Of a stretch of 64,000 bases of DNA, positions 1 through 13,126 are shown in pieces. The first letter of the stretch is position 1, and each line of letters opens with the position of its first letter. The notes below the pieces were generated by a model. The model saw only the letters and a list, made by a program, of their open reading frames with translations, was not told the origin of the DNA and did no database searches. Source of the DNA: Massilia sp. 9I (lineage in GTDB: Bacteria; Pseudomonadota; Gammaproteobacteria; Burkholderiales; Burkholderiaceae_D); assembly GCF_902506415.1 (NCBI RefSeq), contig NZ_LR733275.1:941651-1005650 (forward strand). Reading direction: 5' to 3'. A program made the translations under genes and the position numbers.

Positions 1-785
<785 letters not shown>

Positions 786-1049
786 GTATGTATTCAACAG
801 TGAATGTTGCGTGATGGATGGAGGCGGTGACGATTCGAGAGCATTACCGGTTTCCGTAACCCGCTACTATAGCATGGTTATCGGCCTTGCTGCGCTGCAG
901 CGAGGGGGAATGCACTGAAAAGTTGGACGATGTGCCGCCGTCGAGCATAGCGGCAAGGTGTTGCAGGGGGATGACAGGTCCGGATGCCGCTGGGCAGCAT
1001 GAGGCTACCACTCCGGTACAGCAGGTAATATAGGGATGTTTCGGGGGAT
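786..1049 (-). other. Upstream region of typA
   Basis: No convincing gene is present. On the minus strand a TATAGT hexamer (866-871) is a possible -10 box for typA about 80 bp before its ATG. No good -35 box is visible at 16-18 bp, so the promoter call is weak. The 5' part of the gap is the 3' flank of the S41 peptidase gene. Confidence 0.35.
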
Positions 1050-1077
1050 TTCAAGACCCGTCGGAACGGGTCTTGAA
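1050..1077 (-). terminator. Perfect 12-bp hairpin after the S41 peptidase gene
   Basis: TTCAAGACCCGT and ACGGGTCTTGAA form a 12-bp stem around a CGGA tetraloop, starting about 11 bp after the stop codon of the S41 peptidase gene. No T-run follows on the minus strand (the sequence continues ATCCCCC). It may therefore be a mRNA 3'-end stabiliser or a weak terminator rather than a classic intrinsic terminator. Confidence 0.5.
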
Positions 1078-1088
1078 GAAAAAGTTTC

Positions 1089-2114
1089 TCAGCTTTTGTC
1101 CAAGGCTTCGATCTGCTTGACCAGGCTGGTGCGCAGGGCTTCGTCCTTCGCCCCGTCGCGCAGGGTTTCCAGCGCCCGGCGGTGGACGATGCCGAGCGCT
1201 GCCTTGTCGGCCACCGCGACATCGGGCTTGACGCCGACACCCTCCCAGCCGCTGCCGGTAACCGGGTTGACCGACTCGCCGATCGGCACCGACAGCAGGT
1301 AGTCGGTCCTCACCGGCAGCATCGTGTTCGGATTGCCGGCGCCGCGCGTCGTCGCACCGACCAGGGTGACGCGCTTGCGGCTTTGCAACGCGTGAACAAA
1401 GGCCTCGCCCGCGGAGAAAGTGCGGCCGGAGGTCAGGACATAGACCGGCTTGTCGAGGTAGCGCTTGCCCGAGACCTCGGCGTAGGTCCTGGCCTGCTCC
1501 GGCTTCTGGCCGCGGAAGCGCAGTTCCATCAGGGTGAGAACGTCCTTGAAGAAGTAGCTGGCAAGTAATTGCATCGATTCGCCATTGCCGCCGCGGTTAT
1601 CGCGCAGGTCGATGATCAAGGCATCGGTATTCGAGAGGAAGGCCATGGCTGCGGCGATCGTATCGCGCGCATTCTCGACATCGTGGAACTGGATCACGTT
1701 CAGGTAGCCTACGTTGCCGGGCAACACTTCGACTTTATTCAAACCGTAGTTCTCGCGCCGTTCCTGCTCGCGCTGTGCCGGCGTGATGGTGAAGGCGGCC
1801 GGACGGAAATCGCGCACCTTTGGCTGGTATTTCAGGCCCATGTGCCCATCGTGCGTGATGTCGCGCAGGTGCGTCGTCACGAGCTTGACGAATTCCTCCT
1901 CGCTGGCCGCCGCGGCATACTCGCCCGCCTGCTGGTGCTTGCGCACACTCTGCTCGATCGCCTCGTAGCGTTCGGGGAACACGTATTGCGCCTTGATCAG
2001 GGCCAGGGCTTCGTCGATGACGAGCTCGCGCTCGATCGGCGCGGCCGCGCTCAGTCCAGTACTGCTCAGGAGGGACGCGGCCAGCACGGCCGCGCGTAAT
2101 AAGTGACGATGCAT
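1089..2114 (-). CDS. Exported S41-family (C-terminal-processing-like) serine peptidase
   Basis: About 341 residues. I chose the ATG at 2114 (MHRHLLRAAVLAASLLSS) because AAGGAGA lies 5-6 nt upstream and the protein then begins with a clean signal peptide ending near LSAAAP. An in-frame upstream start lacks this. The body has an S41 helical N-terminal region, then the core strand TDALIIDLRDNRGG and the nucleophile region TSGRTFSAGEAF, where the Ser after TF is the expected catalytic residue. GATTRGAGNP follows. No PDZ domain is obvious, so it resembles the short IRBP/tricorn-like S41 peptidases rather than CtpA. It probably acts in the periplasm or at the outer membrane. The substrate is unknown. 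It sits between truB and typA as its own unit, with hairpins on both sides. Confidence 0.85.
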   Translation of the reverse strand: MHRHLLRAAVLAASLLSSTGLSAAAPIERELVIDEALALIKAQYVFPERYEAIEQSVRKHQQAGEYAAAASEEEFVKLVTTHLRDITHDGHMGLKYQPKVRDFRPAAFTITPAQREQERRENYGLNKVEVLPGNVGYLNVIQFHDVENARDTIAAAMAFLSNTDALIIDLRDNRGGNGESMQLLASYFFKDVLTLMELRFRGQKPEQARTYAEVSGKRYLDKPVYVLTSGRTFSAGEAFVHALQSRKRVTLVGATTRGAGNPNTMLPVRTDYLLSVPIGESVNPVTGSGWEGVGVKPDVAVADKAALGIVHRRALETLRDGAKDEALRTSLVKQIEALDKS

Positions 2115-2177
2115 GGGAGTCTCCTTGGGTTGGTAAGGACACTCTTGCAAAGGCCGTGCCAGCTGTTTCCCCTAGGG

Positions 2178-2209
2178 AAAAGCGCCCCGCGGGGCGTCCG
2201 CGGACGCCA
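2178..2209 (-). terminator. GC-rich hairpins downstream of truB
   Basis: Two overlapping palindromes (GGCGTCCGCGGACGCC, then GCCCCGCGGGGC) are followed on the minus strand by GCTTTTCCC. This is about 45 bp after the truB stop and probably terminates the rimP-truB operon before the S41 gene. Confidence 0.55.
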
Positions 2210-2250
2210 CCCGGGTTGTCCGCCCGCCGAGATGGACGCCCCGGCCGCTT

Positions 2251-3171
2251 TTACTGCTGCGCCGCGATCAGGCGCTCCGGCGCCAGGATCGCGTATTCCT
2301 GCAGGTTGGCGGTGCCGAGCAGCTTGCCGTCGAGGTAGACCCGCACCCGCCCCAGCTCGCCGGGGACCATGACCGATTCCTTGCCCAGCGCCAGGCGCTG
2401 GCCGTTGAGGAAGCGCTTCGCCAGTTCCGGCGTGAGCTCGACCGACGGGAAGCTCGACAGCAGCGCATCGACCGGGGCCAGCAGCGACAGCGGATCCGGG
2501 TGCGCCTGCAGGTCTTCCAGCGTGATCATGCGGTCGGTCGACAGCGCGCCCACCTGCACTCGGCGCAGCGCGTTCAGGTGCGCGCCGCAGCCGAGCGCGG
2601 CGCCGATGTCCTCGCCCAGCACGCGCACATAGGTGCCCTTGCTGCAGGTGACCAGGATCTTGAGGAAAGGCGCATTGAACTCGACCAGGGACAGGCCGTG
2701 GATCGTCACCGGACGCGCCTCGCGCTCGAGCGTGATGCCTTCGCGCGCGTATTCGTACAGCGCCTTGCCGTCGCGCTTGAGCGCGGAATACATGGGCGGG
2801 ACCTGGAAGATGGGACCGCGAAAACGCGCCAGCGCAGCTTCGATCTGCTCGCGCGTGACATCGACCTCGCGCTGCTCGATCACCTCTCCTTCAGTGTCGC
2901 CGGTGCTGGTCATGATGCCCAGGTGAACCGTTGCTTCGTAGGTCTTGTCGGCTTCCAGCAGGTCTTGCGAAAACTTGGTCGCCTCGCCGAAGCACAGCGG
3001 CAGCAAGCCGGTGGCGAAGGGATCGAGGGTGCCGGTGTGGCCGGCCTTCTTGGCGTTCAGGACACGCTTGGCCTTGATCAGGGCGTCGTTCGAGGACAGG
3101 CCGACCGGCTTGTCGAGCAGGAGGACGCCGTCGACCAGGTCGCGCGGCTTCTTCGGCGGACGCGCGTTCAC
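2251..3171 (-). CDS. truB: tRNA pseudouridine(55) synthase TruB
   Basis: 306 residues, the usual length for bacterial TruB. It converts U55 of tRNAs to pseudouridine. The catalytic motif [15 protein letters not shown] is present, with the nucleophile Asp at residue 50. [10 protein letters not shown] and the later [15 protein letters not shown] block are also diagnostic. The start is a GTG at 3171 that overlaps the rbfA stop by 4 nt (GTGA), indicating translational coupling. It is the last gene of the rimP-nusA-infB-rbfA-truB operon. The C-terminal 60 residues look like the short PUA-type domain. Confidence 0.96.
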   Translation of the reverse strand: MNARPPKKPRDLVDGVLLLDKPVGLSSNDALIKAKRVLNAKKAGHTGTLDPFATGLLPLCFGEATKFSQDLLEADKTYEATVHLGIMTSTGDTEGEVIEQREVDVTREQIEAALARFRGPIFQVPPMYSALKRDGKALYEYAREGITLEREARPVTIHGLSLVEFNAPFLKILVTCSKGTYVRVLGEDIGAALGCGAHLNALRRVQVGALSTDRMITLEDLQAHPDPLSLLAPVDALLSSFPSVELTPELAKRFLNGQRLALGKESVMVPGELGRVRVYLDGKLLGTANLQEYAILAPERLIAAQQ

Positions 3172-3605
3172 TCGGAATCCGCCGGCGGCGCCGAGCGCGC
3201 GCCCGGCGTCGTGTCCACCGGCTCGTCGGCATCCGCCGCGCGCACCGCGTTGGCCTGGTCGATCAGGGCCGACATGGCCAGGCCGCGCGTGGTCGAGGTG
3301 TCGTGCACGAAGTGCAGCTGGGGCAGCGTGTGGATGTGCAGGCGCTTGCCCAGCAGGTTGCGCAGGTAGCCGGCCGCCTTCGACAGGCCTTCGAGGGTCT
3401 GCTTGACTTCTTCCGGACTATCCTTGAGCAGGGTGAAGTAGACCTTGGCGTGGGCGTAGTCGGGGGTCAGCTTCACTTCGCTGATGGTGACCATGCCGAC
3501 GCGCGGGTCCTTGAGTTCGAAGGCGATCAGTTCCGACAGGTCTTTCTGGATCTGGTCGGCGACGCGCAGGCCGCGCTGGGGGATGCTTTTGCTGTGTTTT
3601 GCCAT
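3168..3605 (-). CDS. rbfA: 30S ribosome-binding factor RbfA
   Basis: 145 residues from the ATG at 3605 ([20 protein letters not shown]). The KH-like core is clear: [41 protein letters not shown], then the strand ending [15 protein letters not shown]. RbfA matures the 5' end of 16S rRNA and is a cold-shock factor. An in-frame upstream start would only add a stretch overlapping the infB-rbfA hairpin, so I rejected it. The last about 20 residues are an Asp/Pro/Ala-rich tail beyond the conserved domain. It overlaps truB by 4 nt. Confidence 0.95.
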   Translation of the reverse strand: MAKHSKSIPQRGLRVADQIQKDLSELIAFELKDPRVGMVTISEVKLTPDYAHAKVYFTLLKDSPEEVKQTLEGLSKAAGYLRNLLGKRLHIHTLPQLHFVHDTSTTRGLAMSALIDQANAVRAADADEPVDTTPGARSAPPADSE

Positions 3606-3641
3606 GTTCTTTGCTGATGTTGTTCTTGTGACTAAAAACAA

Positions 3642-3683
3642 GGGCCAGGCCCCTCGCGGCATTGCCGCGAAGCGTCCTGGCCC
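3642..3683 (-). terminator. Compound hairpin with T-rich tail between infB and rbfA
   Basis: On the minus strand GGGCCAGG (3683-3676) pairs with CCTGGCCC (3649-3642). An inner stem CGCGGC/GCCGCG sits inside, and TTGTTTTTAG follows. It lies about 25 bp after the infB stop, inside the operon, so it would be a partial terminator or an RNA-processing/stability element that sets rbfA-truB below infB. Confidence 0.55.
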
Positions 3684-3706
3684 TCATGGTACGCCTCCTT
3701 GCGGAA

Positions 3707-6559
3707 TTACAGCGTACGCGCCACTTCGGTGACTTCGAAGACTTCCAGGGTATCGCCCACCTGGATGTCGTTGTAGTTCTTGAGCGACAGGCCGCACTCG
3801 AGACCGGCGCGGACTTCCTTCGCGTCGTCCTTGAAGCGCTTGAGCGAGTCGATCTCGCCGGTCCACACGACGATGTTGTTGCGCAGCAGGCGAACCGAGG
3901 AGGTACGCTTGACCACGCCATCGGTGACCAGGCAGCCCGCGATCGCGCCGACCTTCGAGACCAGGATGACCTGGCGAATCTCGACCTGGCCGGTGATGGT
4001 CTCGCGCTTCTCCGGCGCCAGCATGCCCGACAGTGCGGTCTTGATCTCGTCGATCGCATCGTAAATGATGCTGTAGTAACGGATGTCGACGCCGTTGGCT
4101 TCCGCCACCTTGCGCGCCGATGCATCGGCACGGGCGTTGAAGCCGATGATGACCGCTTTCGAGGCCACCGCCAGGTTGACGTCCGACTCGCTGATGCCGC
4201 CGACCGCCGCGTGGACGATCTGGACCCGCACTTCCGAGGTCGACAGCTTCTGCAGCGAACCGACCAGCGCTTCCTGCGAACCCTGCACGTCGGTCTTGAC
4301 GATGAGCGGCAGGTTCTTGACTTCGCCTTCGGCCATCTGGTCGAACATGTTCTCCAGCTTGGCGGCCTGCTGCTTCGCCAGTTTGACGTCGCGGAACTTA
4401 CCTTGACGGAACAGGGCGATTTCGCGCGCCTTGCGCTCGTCGGCCATCACCATCGCTTCTTCACCGGCGCTCGGCACCTCGGTCAGGCCCTGGATCTCGA
4501 CCGGGATCGACGGACCGGCTTCGGTCACCGACTTGCCGTTCTCGTCCAGCATCGCACGGACGCGGCCGAAGGAGGAACCGGCCAGCACCACGTCGCCGCG
4601 GCGCAGGGTACCCGATTGCACCAGGATGGTCGCGACCGGACCCCGGCCCTTGTCGAGGCGGGCTTCGACCACCAGGCCGCGTGCCGGCGCTTCGGTCGGG
4701 GCGGTCAGTTCCAGCACCTCGGCCTGCAGCAGCACCTGTTCCAGCAGGTCGTCGATACCGGTGCCGACTTTCGCCGACACTGGGACGAACGGCGAATCGC
4801 CGCCGTATTCTTCCGGCACCACGCCTTCGGCCACCAGTTCCTGGGTGACGCGGTCGGTGTTGGCGCCCGGCTTGTCGATCTTGTTGATCGCCACCACCAG
4901 CGGCACGCCGGCTGCTTTCGCGTGGGCAATCGCTTCCTTGGTCTGCGGCATCACGCCGTCGTCCGCCGCCACCACCAGGATGACGATGTCGGTCGCTTTC
5001 GCGCCGCGGGCACGCATTGCCGTGAAGGCTTCGTGACCCGGGGTATCCAGGAAGGTAACCATGCCGCGCGGGGTGTCCACGTGGTAGGCGCCGATGTGCT
5101 GGGTAATGCCGCCGGCTTCGCCAGCCGCCACTTTCGCGCGGCGGATGTAATCCAGCAGCGAAGTTTTACCGTGGTCGACGTGGCCCATGACGGTCACGAC
5201 CGGAGCGCGCGGCTTGGCTTCGAACTCGGCGTGCTCGCCCTGGTCGGCCAGCAGTGCTTCCGGATCGTCGACGGCGGCCGGGAAGGCCTTGTGGCCCATC
5301 TCTTCCACCAGGATCATCGCGGTTTCCTGATCCAGCACCTGGTTGATGGTGCACATCTGGCCCAGTTTCATCAGCTGCTTGATGACTTCCGACGCCTTCA
5401 CCGACATCTTGTGGGCGAGTTCCGCCACGGTGATGGTTTCCGGCACGTGGACGTCCTTGACGATCGCCTCGGTCGGGGCCTGGAAATTGGTCTCGCGGTC
5501 GTCGCTATGCGAACGACGGCCACCGCTGCGGCCACCCGCGCGCCAGCCGTCACGGCCAGTGCCGCCGCCAGGCGCACCACGGCCTTTCGGGCCGCTCGGT
5601 GCACCGCGCTTCTTGGCGTCGTCCGACCAGGTCGAGGACACGTTGGCCGACTTGATCGACTTCTTGTCGCCCGGCTTCTTGTCGCCCGGTTTGGCTTCGC
5701 CCGGCTTCTTGTCGGCCGATGCAGCCGGCTTGTGCAGGGTACCGGCCGGGGCTGCAGGTGCAGCCGGCTTGGCAACCGGTTCCGGCGCCTTGATGACGCG
5801 GCGCGGCTGGCTCATCATGAGCTTGATTTGGGCCACTTCGTCGGCCACGGCCTTGCGTGCGCGCTCGGTGGCGGCAGCGCGTTCGGCGGCTTCCTTGGCG
5901 GCTTCTTCCGAGCGCTTCTTGGCCTCGGCGGCAGCGGCTTGCGCGGCCTCTTCGGCTGCGGCCGACACCGGCGCGGCAGACGCCTGGGTAGCGGCTGCCT
6001 TCGCGGCAGCGGCTGCCTCGGCGGCTTCGCGCTTGGCCTTCTCGGCCGCGTCGCGCTTGGCCTGCTCTTCAGCGGCCTTGGCTTGTGCGGCTTCCTCGGC
6101 TTCCAGCTTGGCCAGGCGTTCCTGCTTTTCACGCAGGTCCGCTTCCTGGCGGGCGATCAGCTCGGTCTGGCGGCGCGCGTCTTCTTCGCGGCGCGCCTGC
6201 TCGGCAGCGTCCACCACCGGAGCGGCGGCTTCGGCGGCTTTCGGCGTGACCAGGTCGTCGCGCTGCACGAAGGTGCGCTTCTTGCGGACTTCGACCTGGA
6301 TGGTGCGCGATTTGCCGCTGGCGTCAGCCTGCTTGATCTCGGTCGTTTCCTTGCGGGTGACCGTAATCTTCTTCTTTTCAGTCGATTCCGCTGCGCCGTG
6401 GGTACGGCGCAGGTGGTTCAGCAGCTTGTCCTTATCATCTTTCGACAAGGGATCTGACGTCGAACTTTTCTCGACGCCGGCCGAGCGCAGCTGTGTCAGC
6501 AGCAGGTCTGCGGGCATCTTCAGTTCGGTGGCAAATTGGGCTACGTTGTTACTCGCCAT
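3707..6559 (-). CDS. infB: Translation initiation factor IF-2
   Basis: 950 residues. IF-2 delivers fMet-tRNA to the 30S subunit and promotes subunit joining. Domains in order: an IF2_N module ([20 protein letters not shown]..), a long Ala/Glu/Lys-rich helical linker (about residues 120-260), a low-complexity Gly/Lys/Pro part with [11 protein letters not shown], a second IF2_N module ([20 protein letters not shown]), then the G domain with MGHVDHGKT starting at residue 458, DTPGHEAF and NKIDKPGAN. Domains II-IV follow to the end ([13 protein letters not shown]). It lies 46 bp downstream of nusA in the operon. Its length is typical for betaproteobacterial IF-2. Other in-frame Met codons could give shorter isoforms, as in E. 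coli, but I cannot assign one. Confidence 0.97.
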   Translation of the reverse strand: MASNNVAQFATELKMPADLLLTQLRSAGVEKSSTSDPLSKDDKDKLLNHLRRTHGAAESTEKKKITVTRKETTEIKQADASGKSRTIQVEVRKKRTFVQRDDLVTPKAAEAAAPVVDAAEQARREEDARRQTELIARQEADLREKQERLAKLEAEEAAQAKAAEEQAKRDAAEKAKREAAEAAAAAKAAATQASAAPVSAAAEEAAQAAAAEAKKRSEEAAKEAAERAAATERARKAVADEVAQIKLMMSQPRRVIKAPEPVAKPAAPAAPAGTLHKPAASADKKPGEAKPGDKKPGDKKSIKSANVSSTWSDDAKKRGAPSGPKGRGAPGGGTGRDGWRAGGRSGGRRSHSDDRETNFQAPTEAIVKDVHVPETITVAELAHKMSVKASEVIKQLMKLGQMCTINQVLDQETAMILVEEMGHKAFPAAVDDPEALLADQGEHAEFEAKPRAPVVTVMGHVDHGKTSLLDYIRRAKVAAGEAGGITQHIGAYHVDTPRGMVTFLDTPGHEAFTAMRARGAKATDIVILVVAADDGVMPQTKEAIAHAKAAGVPLVVAINKIDKPGANTDRVTQELVAEGVVPEEYGGDSPFVPVSAKVGTGIDDLLEQVLLQAEVLELTAPTEAPARGLVVEARLDKGRGPVATILVQSGTLRRGDVVLAGSSFGRVRAMLDENGKSVTEAGPSIPVEIQGLTEVPSAGEEAMVMADERKAREIALFRQGKFRDVKLAKQQAAKLENMFDQMAEGEVKNLPLIVKTDVQGSQEALVGSLQKLSTSEVRVQIVHAAVGGISESDVNLAVASKAVIIGFNARADASARKVAEANGVDIRYYSIIYDAIDEIKTALSGMLAPEKRETITGQVEIRQVILVSKVGAIAGCLVTDGVVKRTSSVRLLRNNIVVWTGEIDSLKRFKDDAKEVRAGLECGLSLKNYNDIQVGDTLEVFEVTEVARTL

Positions 6560-6605
6560 TCAGTCCTCTTTTCTATGTGTCGCTGAGATGATAAAGATTT
6601 GCAAA

Positions 6606-8656
<2,051 letters not shown>

Positions 8657-8689
8657 GATGCTTCTCCACGACTCGCAAATCGAAATTAC

Positions 8690-8714
8690 AAAAAAAAAAT
8701 GGGCATCTGCCCAT
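8690..8714 (-). terminator. Intrinsic terminator/attenuator in the rimP operon leader
   Basis: On the minus strand ATGGGCA-GA-TGCCCAT is followed directly by a run of ten Ts (8699 down to about 8690). It ends about 35 nt before the rimP start codon and about 80 nt after the promoter proposed at 8792-8820. A CCCAT segment in the leader (complement of 8765-8769) can pair with the ATGGG arm of the hairpin and compete with it. The hairpin also has a T5 run on the plus strand. Confidence 0.75.
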
Positions 8715-8791
8715 CTTTTTGTATTCACAACCCAACCAGATGAAAGCACTTGCACCAAGAAAATATGGGAAGAACTTTGATTAGGCTGCAA

Positions 8792-8820
8792 ATTATACAG
8801 TGATCCTGCCTCTCTCGCAA
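8792..8820 (-). promoter_or_regulatory. Sigma70-type promoter for rimP-nusA-infB-rbfA-truB
   Basis: On the minus strand TTGCGA (8820-8815), a 17-bp spacer and a perfect TATAAT (8797-8792) are present. The predicted start near 8785 gives a leader of about 130 nt that contains the terminator at 8690-8714. The rest of the gap towards rluB (8821-8998) shows nothing recognisable, and no metY-like tRNA gene was seen. Confidence 0.65.
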
Positions 8821-8998
8821 TCGCCGGGCCAAAAATGGGCGGGCGCTAGCATGAAAAGCAACAGTTGGCAGGATTACCACATCGGGGCATGGGCTGCATT
8901 CTACGGCATTGCAGCAAGGCGTGAACGGCGGCGCGGGAAATTATCATGTTTTGCACCGATTTTTCCCGGTTTTTGCCGCCGAAACGCTTGTTTTTGCC

Positions 8999-10889
8999 TC
9001 AGCCGCGGCGTCCGCGGCGCGGCAAGCCATGCTCGGAACCGCGCGGACCCTGGCCGCCGCGACGGCCGCCGCCGGTGCCGGCGAAGCCGAAGGTGGTCTG
9101 CAGCGGGTCCGGCTGCTTCGGACGGCTGCTGCCGCCCCCGCTACCCCCTTTGCCGCCGAAGGAATTGGCGTTGTTGCCGCCGCGGCCCTTGCCGCCAACT
9201 GCGCCCTTCGGTCCCTGGCCCTGCGGACGACCGCCCGCGAAGCCGCCCGGACCCTGCTGGCGCGGCACGCCGGCACGCGCTACCTGCGGGCCGAACGGGT
9301 CGACATTGCGGTTGGCGTCGGCGCGATCGATACGGTTGCCGTCCGAGCGGCGCGCATCGTCGCCGTGCTTGCCGGCTTGCGGCTTGCCGCCCTTGCCCTT
9401 GGCATTGCCGTCGGCGCCGCCCTTCTTCTCGACGCCGAAGGCCGCCATCAGGGCGCGCACGTCGTTTTCCTCCAGCTCTTCCCAGCGGCCGCGCTTCAGG
9501 CCGGTCGGCAGGGTCATGGCGCCGTAGCGGGTACGGATCAGGCGCGAGACGGTCAGGCCGACCGCCTCGAACATGCGGCGCACCTCGCGGTTGCGGCCTT
9601 CGCCGATCACCACGCGGTACCACTTGTTGATGCCTTCGCCGCCGCCGTCCTGGACTTTCGAGAACGAGGCCAGGCCGTCGTCCAGCTCGACACCGGCCAG
9701 CAGCTTCTGGCGCATGCCTTCTTCCAGCTCGCCCAGGGTGCGCACCGCGTATTCGCGGTCGATGTTGTAACGCGGGTGCATCAGGCGGTTGGCCAGGTCG
9801 CCCGAGGTGGTGAACAGCAGCAGGCCTTCGGTGTTGAAGTCGAGGCGGCCCACGGCCAGCCACTTGCCGGTCTTCATGGTCGGCAGGCGGTCGAACACGG
9901 ACGGACGGCCTTCCGGATCGTCGTGGCTGACGATCTCGCCGGCCGGCTTGTGGTACACCAGCACGCGCGGCGGCTTGCTGTTGTTCACGCGGCGCTGGAT
10001 CAGCTTGCCGTTGATGCGGACCGCATCGGTCGGCAGGATGCGCTGGCCGATATGGGCCGGCTCGCCGTTCACCGACACGCGGCCGGCGACGATCAGTTCT
10101 TCCATGTCGCGGCGCGAGCCCAGGCCCGCTTCGGCCAGCACCTTGTGCAGCTTCGGTGCGTCGTCGTCGGCGGTCAGGTCGCGGCGCACCGGCTTAGGCT
10201 GCGCCTTGCCGCGGCCACCCTCGTTGGCGTCGAAATCGTCCGAGGTGACGAAGGAGAATACCGCGTCGGCCTCGTTGCCCTTGCCGCCCTTGCCCTGCTG
10301 CGGCTTGCCGCCCTTGCCCTGAGGCTTGCCTTGCTTGCCCGGCTGGCCCTGCGGCTTGCCGGCCTGCTGCACGCCCTGTTGCGGACGCTGGCCCTGCTGG
10401 CCGCGCCCCTTCTGCTGGTTGCGGCCACGGCCTTCGCGCTTGGCGTCGAGCTGCGGCTGCTCGCCTTCAACTGCGGCAGCTGCGACAGCTTCAACCGGCG
10501 GCTGGCTTGCCACCTGCTCCTGCTGGCGCAGTTCGCGTTCCTGGCGCTTCTCGCGCATCTGGCGCGGGCCGCGCGGCTTGCGCTGTTCGCCGGCCTGGGC
10601 GGCGGCGGCTTCGGCCACCGGGGCCGCAGCTGGCGCCTCCACGCTTGGCGCAACTGCCGCTTCGGCGGCAGCCGGCTTGGCGCGGGTCTTGCGCGGTTTC
10701 GCGGCCGGCTCGACCGCGGCAGGCGCTTCGACAGCGGCTTCCGCCGGCGCTGCGGCTTTGCGGGTGCGCTTCGGCTTTTCAGCTGCCGGCGCGGCTTCGG
10801 TCACGGGGGCGGCCTCCGCCTTGACGGCGGTCTTGCGCGTACGTTTCGGTTTGGCGGCCGCTTCGGCCTCGACGGGCTTGTCGTTCGGT

Positions 10890-10903
<14 letters not shown>
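8999..10903 (-). CDS. rluB: 23S rRNA pseudouridine synthase RluB-like, with long basic N-tail and Gly-rich C-tail
   Basis: 634 residues from the ATG at 10903 ([14 protein letters not shown]). Residues 1 to about 290 form a low-complexity Ala/Pro/Lys/Gln tail with repeated KPKRTRK/KPRKTR motifs. The enzyme core has an S4 RNA-binding domain ([21 protein letters not shown]), then the pseudouridine synthase catalytic block [19 protein letters not shown] and [22 protein letters not shown]. The C-terminus is a Gly/Lys/Arg-rich disordered tail. RluB modifies U2605 in helix 93 of 23S rRNA in E. coli. The S4 plus RsuA/RluB/E/F-type core supports the family, while the exact target site is inferred. It overlaps the 3' end of scpB by 14 nt. 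Confidence 0.88.
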
Positions 10904-11636
<733 letters not shown>

Positions 11637-11962
11637 ATGGCGGTGTCGTCACGCTCGAATGCACACATCAAAACTACACTGGTTTAGCGGATGCCAGCCG
11701 CGGGGCCGAGACCGGCCGCGGTGCGATGGTAGTGCGCGCAATACTCTGGAATCCGTGGGCCCGGGCTGGAATGCGACGGGCTGACTAAGGTGGCGGGCTT
11801 GGCGCCTGCCACGGCTGCCCGCGTGCCAGGCGGGTCAGGAAAACGGGTGGTCTTGCCGGAAGACGGCGATATCTTGTCCGACAACTGGCGGCCATTGTAA
11901 CCGATAAAACCCGAAAACGGACAAGGCGACCGGGGGTCGCCGTGCAGGAATGCCCTATTTGG
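11637..11962 (-). other. Gap between glk and scpB
   Basis: No gene is supported here. It holds the glk 3' hairpin (11925-11941) and presumably the scpB promoter, but I could not pick convincing -35/-10 boxes. Confidence 0.4.
11925..11941 (-). terminator. Hairpin downstream of glk
   Basis: GGCGACC and GGTCGCC pair around a 3-nt loop about 20 bp past the glk stop. On the minus strand it is followed by TTGTCCGTTTTC, a broken T-run. Confidence 0.5.
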
Positions 11963-12982
11963 TCAAGCCGTGGCCAGTTTTTCCGACAAAATCGCCGACA
12001 CACCCAGGAAAGCCGGGTATTCCGCCGTGATCAGGTAGGTCGGGACCTGGGCCAGGTAGGCGCTGAAACGCCCCTTCTGCTCGAAACGGCGGCGGAAGGA
12101 CGATTGCACGAAACGCTCGCCCAGGCGCGGCACGATGCCACCGCCGATATAGACCCCGCCCTGGGCGCCGAGGGTGATGGCCAGGTTGCCGGCGGCGGTG
12201 CCGAGCATGCCGCAGAAGGCGTCCAGCACGGCGTCGCAGACGGCGCATTCGCCCTCAAGGGCACGGCGCGAGATCTCGGGCGCGCTCAGGCTGTCGGGAC
12301 GGCCGGCGCGCTCGCTCAGGGCGCGGTAGATCAGTTCGACCCCGGCGCCGGACAGCAGGCGCTCGCTGGAGACGTGCTCGAATTCGCGCCAGGCGTACTG
12401 CAGGATCGCGACTTCGAGCTCGTTCACCGGCGAAAAGCTGGTGTGCCCGCCCTCGCTGCGCAGCGCCGTCCAGCCGGCGCCACCGGGGGCCGGGATCAGG
12501 CCGGACACGCCCAGGCCGGTGCCGGCGCCCAGCAGGCCGAGCGGCGCATCCGCCACCGGCGCGCCGCCGCCGATCTGGCGCTTGTGCTCGCCCAAGTGCG
12601 GCAGCGAGCGCGCCAGCGCCGAGAAATCGTTGACCACGACCAGAGTAGCAAAGCCGCACTCCTGGCGCAGCGCCTCGATCGAGAAAGCCCAGTGGTGATT
12701 GGTCATGCGCACCTGGTCGCCGGTGACCGGATTGGCGATCGCGATCGCCGCGTGGCGCAGGCCGCCCGCGCGGCCGGCCACCTGGGGCAGCGCCAGGTAG
12801 GCGCGGATGGCGTCGGCCAGGCTCGCATGCTCCTGGCAGGACAGCACTTCGATCGCCTCGAAACGCCCGGGCTTGGCCTCCAGCGCGAAACGGGCGTTGG
12901 TGCCGCCGATGTCGGCGAGCAGGCGCGCGCCGCCGGCAGGAATGGTGGACGCTTGGGCTAGGCTGGAGGGAAAGGCGGTCAT
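11963..12982 (-). CDS. glk: Glucokinase
   Basis: 339 residues from the ATG at 12982 ([15 protein letters not shown]). A longer reading adds a hydrophobic stretch that does not belong to this cytosolic enzyme. It phosphorylates glucose to glucose-6-phosphate with ATP. Motifs are the phosphate-binding [29 protein letters not shown], the [13 protein letters not shown] adenosine loop, the [15 protein letters not shown] glucose-binding region with its E-G-G-H, and [11 protein letters not shown]. It is the proteobacterial GlkA family (E. coli Glk, about 321 aa), not the ROK family. It stands alone and no glycolytic or regulator gene adjoins it. Confidence 0.93.
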   Translation of the reverse strand: MTAFPSSLAQASTIPAGGARLLADIGGTNARFALEAKPGRFEAIEVLSCQEHASLADAIRAYLALPQVAGRAGGLRHAAIAIANPVTGDQVRMTNHHWAFSIEALRQECGFATLVVVNDFSALARSLPHLGEHKRQIGGGAPVADAPLGLLGAGTGLGVSGLIPAPGGAGWTALRSEGGHTSFSPVNELEVAILQYAWREFEHVSSERLLSGAGVELIYRALSERAGRPDSLSAPEISRRALEGECAVCDAVLDAFCGMLGTAAGNLAITLGAQGGVYIGGGIVPRLGERFVQSSFRRRFEQKGRFSAYLAQVPTYLITAEYPAFLGVSAILSEKLATA

Positions 12983-13126
12983 TGCAGCTAATAAAGAAGC
13001 GATGACCAAGCTTACTAAACTTTGTAGCAGTCTTACAAGAGAATTTTGTAGTTTAGGTACAAAGCCCCGTTTTCGCGGCGCCAACCGGCCTAAACGTGGT
13101 GCGAACTCAAAAGTAGTCGAACTACC

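Noticed and set aside
3662..6457. A 931-codon plus-strand frame opposite infB
   Set aside because: Composition is His/Gly/Arg/Asp-rich noise, and infB on the other strand is unambiguous.
8657..8791. A longer rimP start upstream of the GTG at 8656
   Set aside because: It would read through the leader terminator hairpin and T-run and has no family similarity before VQQFELIAK.
8657..8998. A metY-like tRNA upstream of rimP
   Set aside because: I looked for cloverleaf arms and CCA-compatible ends in this gap and found none. Only the promoter and terminator are present.
12983..13084. A longer glucokinase with a hydrophobic N-terminus
   Set aside because: Glucokinase is cytosolic, and the family starts near the GGTNARF loop. 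The extension overlaps a low-GC region and has no Shine-Dalgarno at its start.
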